Shown one piece after another: positions 58,361 through 64,000 of a DNA stretch of 64,000 nt. Position numbers and translations under genes: made by a program. This DNA comes from Brachionus rotundiformis (Eukaryota; Rotifera; Eurotatoria; Ploima; Brachionidae). Each line of letters opens with the position of its first letter. The first letter of the stretch is position 1. The stretch is taken from NCBI GenBank assembly GCA_016802295.1, contig JAESIW010000180.1:1367619-1431618 (forward strand), read 5' to 3'. The notes beneath the pieces were generated by a model. It was not told the DNA's origin and ran no database searches. It was given only the letters and a program-made list of their open reading frames with translations.

Positions 58361-61029
58361 TTAGAGATTATTCAAGCGTAAATGGGGTGGCCTTTTTTGA
58401 ATAACCGGCGATGGCTGGGAACGATTTATCAAAATGCCATTTGAATTTATTCCGGGTGTTTGTATTCTGAGTCCAACTTGAGGATATTGAAAATTTGGTA
58501 ATCTGTTTTCAAAAGTTGAAGTGCTCGGCTGTTGGTTTGAGCGAATGTTCATTGGCATGCCATTGAATGTGTCAAAAGAAATGTCTTTGTAAAACAATTC
58601 ATCTTCATCATCTAAAAACTCAGTCATTAAATTTTCTGCATTAAATTTTAAATTGTTAAATAAGCTGGTTAAGTTTAATAGAAAAAAGTACCATTAAAAT
58701 TTTGGTTATTTTTCATATTGCCAAGTTGGCTCAAATTGGAAGACGGAGATTTGTGGATGGCATTCAAGTAATTGCTTGCTTGAACAGAAGACGGTGCACT
58801 CGTCACGTCCATTGCATTACTCAAACTATTTAACTGTAAATGGCTAAATTGGTTTGGATCAGCACCATTTAGTTTTAAATTGTTGTTAATTCCATTTATC
58901 AGATCACCTGTCTTGTCAACTCTATTGAAGTCCATTCTCTGCAGTATATGGTTATTACTTTGGTCTAAATGATCAAAATTATTTTCATGAATTTTTTAAT
59001 TTTCAGTAAAATTAATTATACCATTTTCCATAAACATATTCATATTGCTACTGTTTACCAGTGAATTTTGATGATGTTGCTTAAAACTGAAACTTAAATA
59101 GAAAAAGTTGAGAAATTTTTTAATTCATTTTATCAATATCAATTCAAAAATAGTGATTAATTTATCTAGCAGACGCGACCATTAATGAAAAGTACCCTAG
59201 AAGCTCTTTTGCCAAAGAAAAATTTATTTCATATTGGCAAAAGTGAATTCAGCATTTTGAAGCAAATGACATGAAAAAAGCCACGGCGAGAGCTAAAATT
59301 GATGCAGTTTTTTTTTAATATTTTATTAGAAAAATATTAAATTATTAAATAAATAAAACAAAAACTCAATTCTTTGGCTCGAATTTCACTTTAATTGGTT
59401 GTTGAACCAAATAAGTGAGCTTTTGAAAAAAAGTGCTTTTTGCTTAAATGTAAACATTTTTAGAGCTTGACGAAGTTTAAATAAAAATTAGTAAAATTTA
59501 AATAAAGTAAAATTAATTATTACGCCATTGAAATTTGAGGCGATGGCACTTTTCGTGGAGATCGTATTTCTTTATTTTTGGTCCATGAATCTGAATACAA
59601 TTCACTTAAAACAGATGGTGCAACATATGTAAATCCCTTGATTAGATAAATATAAAATATGAAATTTTTTATTCAAAAAGTTTTTTCTATTTAATTACCA
59701 AAAAAACTTGATTAAGGCTTTCGCTCAGGTTCGAATCGACAGGCGAATCTATGGGTGCTTGTTTGGTAAATTTAGAATCAAATTGACTAACATCGTCTTC
59801 ACTTTTTAATGTAGGCTTGTAAGGTGGTTCATAGGCGCGGTTAAATACCTGCTCCCAACAATATTTGGCAAAAAATGGATGGTTCTATTGGTTTTTAATT
59901 AAATTTTTTGTCTAATTTAAACTAATTTTTAATTTACTTTAATTGAGACAGCATCGTCAATGTAGCCCAATCTTTGATTTGACTTTTTTTTAAGCAACTT
60001 AATAAAATGACAGATAATTTGCCAGTATTTTCCTAAATTCTAAAAAAATACTTTTTTAATTAAATCTTTGGCTTCGTTGGTCAAATATGGTGGAATCAAC
60101 AATTTTCCATTTATTATTTTGTCTATTGTTTTTTTTCTATTTTCGGCAGTGAAAGGAGGCTAATTTAAATTTATATTCTAATTTTGTTTTTATTTTTTGT
60201 TTCCAACTTACAGATCCAGTCAGCATGTCAAACATTAGAGCTCCAAAAGACCACCAATCGACAGATTTATCATGACCAAGTCTGAGCAAAATTTCCGGGG
60301 CCATGTATTCAATGGTCCCACAGAAAGTGTGTGTTTGAGCGCCTTCGAAAATCGACTCCTTGCACAAGCCGAAATCTGTCAGCTTTATGTGACCATTTGC
60401 GTCTAGAAGTATGTTTTCTGGCTTCAAGTCTCGGTAAATTATGCCCTCTGAATGCAAATGCTCCAGAGCGAGCAAAATTTCGGTCAAGTAAAAACTGGCC
60501 ATATCCTCCATGAATATACCTTCGCGCTCTAACTGCATGAACAGCTCCCCTCCGCTCAAGTACTCCAAGATTAGATAGAGCTTACCATCTGTTTGAAACG
60601 CGTAGATCAGGTCGACCACGAACGGGTTCTTCACACATTCGAGAATATTGCGCTCGGCTTTGGTATGAGCCGTGTCTTTGGCATTGCGGGCAATGGTAGC
60701 CTTTTTCAGGACCTTCATGGCATACAGTTTGTGTTTGTCAGCACCTGTGCGTTTTTTGACCTGAAACACTTTGCCGTAGCCACCTTTGCCTAGCACTTTG
60801 AGCAAGTCGAAGTCCACTGGACCAACTTTTACGCCCGGGTTTACCGTGTTCTCATTTATATTCAGCTCTTCTTTCTCATCTTGACCTGACTCATTAAAAA
60901 CTTGGTTCTTGGTCTCATAAATAATGTTATCGTCATCACTGTCTATATCAGCCTGGTCATTGGCTCCACATTCCAGTGGAAATGTCAAATTATCTAAATC
61001 AGTGCTCATATCTAAATTTCCAATATCAT
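58361..61029 (-). CDS. S6K: Ribosomal protein S6 kinase, p70-type (S6K)
   Basis: AGC-family Ser/Thr kinase downstream of TORC1 and PDK1 that phosphorylates ribosomal protein S6 and eIF4B. Exons: 61029-60212, 60159-60052, 59997-59938, 59884-59699, 59636-59524, 59086-59022, 58964-58692 and 58635-58361; coding from Met at 61009 gives 625 residues. Kinase motifs: LGKGGYGKVF, AMKVLKKATI, IIYRDLKPENILL, DFGLCKES, and activation loop THTFCGTIEYMAPE with the PDK1-site Thr. The turn motif is IDSPVDSNLSES and the hydrophobic motif VFLGFTYVAPS holds the TORC1-site Thr. A basic autoinhibitory segment follows (IRSPRKVPSPQ). The last three exons encode an Asn/Gln/Ser-rich tail ending VIQKRPPHLRLNNL, matching the family terminus ISKRPEHLRMNL. 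The acceptor at 61030 implies an upstream exon, so the N-terminus, including any TOS motif, is unresolved. Confidence 0.93.
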
Positions 61030-63898
61030 CTAAAAAAATCAACTTAAATAAATTAATCTGCTTAAAGACCAAAAATGGTGTGAATAATGGTGTCAAAAAT
61101 TCTAATTTCTCAATCCTAATTATCTAACTTTTTGATGCTGAACCAAATCGATCAATGGTTGTAATGGTATCCAAGGTAAAATTTGGTTTTTAAAATAATG
61201 ATTTTGATTTTAAATTAGTCCAAACTTTTGTCTTTATTTTAAAATAATAAAAATTTTCAAAATAAAAAATAAAGTAGAGAAAAACTCAAAAAAAAAGAAA
61301 AAATAAAAATATTAAAATTTTAAAATTTTTAATTCCAGATACATGCAGATTTTAAGCAAAGAATAAAGTCAAAATAAAACATAGTGAATAAATTTCTTAC
61401 CAAAGCAAAATTAGATATGGTTTAATAATTTATTTGAACGAAGCGAATTGAATCAAAGAAAGCAAAGCATAGAGAAAAAGTTGAATTTTTTTTACATAAT
61501 TTAAATCTTACTTTTGTAATGAAAAAAAAATTATTGCGATGAATTATAATATGTTTTTTAATGCAAAATACGAATAAAAAACGAGACCAAGTTGATAAAA
61601 AAGTTACGAGTTATTTCATAATTTAAAATTTTTTCAAAAATTATATTGTTCTATAAGAAAATTAAGAAAAACAAATGAATAAAAATATTTGAAGCCAAGT
61701 GCAAATAAAAGCTAGCATTAAAGCCTTTAATAGAGAACTAACAATTTTTAAACTATGATTGCATAACTTGGATACAGAACCTTATCATAAAATGATACTA
61801 GACAAAAATAGATAAAAATTTGTTTAAATAATAAGAAATATTTAATTCAATTAAAATTAAATAAACTTTCGCATCAGTTGACACCAAAATATGCCGAACC
61901 ATATCTTGGTATTAGCTTTTATTCTAAACAAAAATTAAATTATTGATTATAGAATACCAAATGATGAAATTTGAAGCTCGTTTCGTATATTTTCTTGTTT
62001 TATTAGGCTTTTTGAAGTATTTTTTAGCTAAATAAATTATAACTTGATCTCTCTTTATCTAGCTAACTTAACTTGAATTTTATTATGAATAAGCTATTAA
62101 TTTATTTATAATTTTCATGGAATTGCTTGTTCAGTAAATTTTGTTTATTGCTTTGCATTTGGTTAAAATTAGCTATTGTCTATCCAATACCTCAGATCAG
62201 CAAAATTGATCCCAGCACTAGTTTATCTTTGATCAGAAATTGTGACCGTGATGTATAAAAAATTAATAAACAAAAATTTAACATGGCTTCTTAAGTTAAA
62301 AGTGAAATTTGTGCCTTGAGCAACATTAAATTAAAATAGCAAAGAATAAATAAAAATATTGCTAGATAATTAAAAAATTTTTTTCTATTTGAATAAAATT
62401 ACCGATTTAAATTTAAAACATATCTATAATGAACCGACATTTATTTGTTAGACATCAATTTATTTCTTATATTCAAAATGTTAACCATTTTAGCTCATTA
62501 AATAAAGCTTGCGAATTATCTTCGGATATTTGTCCTATACAAGTTCAAAGTACTTAAAAATTTAATCTTAAAAAATATTTCTTAATTACATATTGAATGA
62601 AATTGTTTTGGAAAATAAAAGCAAAAATCTTAAATTATTATCTAATTAATTAGGCAATCATATGTCAAAACGGCAGTAAATTTAATTTAATTTATTTTTT
62701 AAATTATTTGTAGATGGAATGCAACACATTAAAACAAAAATTTCTCAACCAAAATATTAATACCATATTTTTAATTGAAAAAATATTATATTAACAATTT
62801 ATCTAGAAATTTATCTAGGTAGTTTTATAAAATAAATAAGGATTTTGTTAATAAGATAATCAATTAAAATCAGTGTCTACAATTTTCAGCTAGAAACTAG
62901 AACTTTTAATTGGAACTGGTATTTTTCGGGTAACTCTATCCGGAGGGGATTGAATACTGATTGAGATAATTATTTAAGATATCGCTAAAATAATCACAAA
63001 TAGTTAAAATTGATGTTAAAACATTTTTATCAATTTTAGGAAAATAAAGTTAAACGTTGAACTTTAAACTCGAGATATCAAAGATAAGATATGTGTTTCA
63101 TTATCTATTATCTATCTTTAAAATTAGCTTGTCAAATTCAATTTTTTTTCTGAAATTCGTTAACAGTGATAAATTTCTTCTATCATTTATTTAGCGTTAA
63201 GTTTTTTTCATAAAGTTAAAATAACCTTCTTCTGCTTTAAAGCAAAATTCACATAATGGTGAGAAAATCTGGACATTTTTTCATTTCATCTAATTTATCT
63301 TATCTTTTATTTAAATATAAAATATTTTATTCATGATAAGAAATTTGATTTTTATTTTTCTATTTCAAATATTTTTAAAAGAAATTGAGAAGTTATAACT
63401 CATTAGAAGAGTTTTTTGTACAAAGAAATGTCAACTTGGCAAATCAAAATGACAAAAAAATGTCACTTAAAATTAAAACAAAAACTTACCCTTATATTTT
63501 AATATAGATAAAATTTTTGTAATATATAATGGTGATTTAGCTGTTTTTTTCAAAAAATGGAATAAATAAGTACATTTTACCTAAAAATAGTAATTAAAAT
63601 AAGAGTTTTTGATTCAAATTATATAAGGGATGAAAATAGCAGTAAGGTTAATTGCTCGAATGAAACACTGAATGTAAGACTAAATCTATTATAATAGAAT
63701 TCATATTTATTTAATTTCATAATCAAGAAGACAAATAAACAGTCTATATCAATTTTTAGAATTTTGTGATAATTATTTTTATCATAAAATATTCAAAGAT
63801 AATGAAAAGCCATATTATATTTGTAGAAATATATGAAAGTTTAGAATCGAGACAATATTCGATTTATTTTATCTATACAAGTAAAAAGCTAGATAAAA
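61030..63898. promoter_or_regulatory. Divergent spacer between S6K and H2A.Z
   Basis: About 2.9 kb, A+T-rich. It should contain the 5' exon(s) and promoter of S6K and the H2A.Z promoter. A good minus-strand donor (TTTGCTTTG/GTAAGAAATT) at 61401/61400 could end an S6K leader exon. A cluster of TATCT/GATA-like strings occurs near 63075-63115. No TATA box is obvious upstream of H2A.Z. Confidence 0.35.
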
Positions 63899-64000
63899 AT
63901 GGCCGGAGGAAAAGCAGGCAAAAGTGGTAAAACAAAGACCAAAGCTATATCAAGATCTGCACGCGCTGGTTTACAATTTCCAGTAGGTCGTATGCACCGT
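63899..64000 (+). CDS. Histone H2A.Z, 5' part
   Basis: Replication-independent H2A variant placed in nucleosomes around promoters. The ATG at 63899 opens 34 codons to the window edge: MAGGKAGKSGKTKTKAISRS, then ARAGLQFPVGRMHR. The N-terminus with GGKAGK and SRSxRAGLQFPVGR is characteristic of H2A.Z/H2Av and differs from canonical H2A. The acetylatable Lys residues of the tail are kept. Changes relative to most animals include Met for Ile in VGRMHR. Confidence 0.95.
   Translation, partial: MAGGKAGKSGKTKTKAISRSARAGLQFPVGRMHR

Noticed and set aside
59522..59530. TAA directly after the S6K autoinhibitory segment as the normal stop codon
   Set aside because: Splicing at GC/GTAATA continues through three further in-phase exons to the conserved S6K C-terminus; the stop is kept only as a possible isoform.
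60331..60793. Open frames on the plus strand across the S6K kinase exon
   Set aside because: Antisense shadows of a conserved coding exon.
1..64000. CRISPR arrays, bacterial-type operons, rRNA or phage genes
   Set aside because: None seen. Intron-rich metazoan genes throughout make prokaryotic features implausible.

Overview
The window is nuclear DNA from an animal. It is strongly A+T-rich, genes sit on both strands, nearly every gene is interrupted by GT-AG introns, and many of those introns are only about 45-60 nt long. The gene content is metazoan: an NR2E-type nuclear receptor, a FET-type RNA-binding protein, a Cdc42-like GTPase, PAM16, alpha-L-fucosidase, a vesicular monoamine transporter, an ALMS-motif protein, WDR54, a TRP-type channel, p70 S6 kinase and histone H2A.Z. 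The short introns, base composition and decayed LINE and MULE copies would suit a small invertebrate such as a monogonont rotifer, but that placement is an inference and the sequence does not prove it. All exon models come from splice signals, phase continuity and resemblance to remembered families; no alignment was run.

Layout. 1-2009 (-): NR2E nuclear receptor, open at the 3' side. 2010-9900: mostly non-coding, with degenerate repeats and pieces of LINEs and DNA transposons. 9906-11300 (-): FET-like RRM/RGG protein. 11300-15250: LINE and MULE remnants. 15749-16838 (+): multipass membrane protein. 18741-19554 (+) and 19778-20348 (-): Cdc42-like GTPase and PAM16, convergent. 21235-22821 (-): GH29 fucosidase. 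23473-25926 (-): VMAT. 29043-30130 (+): CR1-like LINE relic. 30367-34443 (-) and 34921-36213 (+): ALMS-motif protein and WDR54, divergent from a 477-bp spacer. 37100-38220: retroelement scrap and an unassigned ORF. 39878-45166 (-): a very large leucine-rich-repeat/TRP-channel gene. 45358-48235 (-): MULE pieces. 48480-52060 (+): a nearly full-length but broken LINE. 52419-55389 (+): divergent GH35 protein. 58361-61029 (-): S6 kinase. 63899-64000 (+): start of H2A.Z.

The most striking item is the gene at 39878-45166. Two open stretches that look like separate genes, one with about 30 LRRs and one with a six-helix TRP channel, join through a 561-nt intron with matching phase. The channel half has no initiator ATG of its own. 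The result is a predicted 1575-residue channel with cytosolic LRRs where TRPA channels normally carry ankyrin repeats. Also notable are a GH35 protein that seems to have lost both catalytic glutamates, a PAM16 gene whose first coding exon is only the ATG, a compact pseudoknot-capable non-coding motif near 4756-4852, and several transposon-derived inverted repeats.

Most genes are independent housekeeping or neuronal genes. No operon-like cluster is evident. The only close pairs are the divergent ALMS-motif/WDR54 pair and the convergent GTPase/PAM16 pair.
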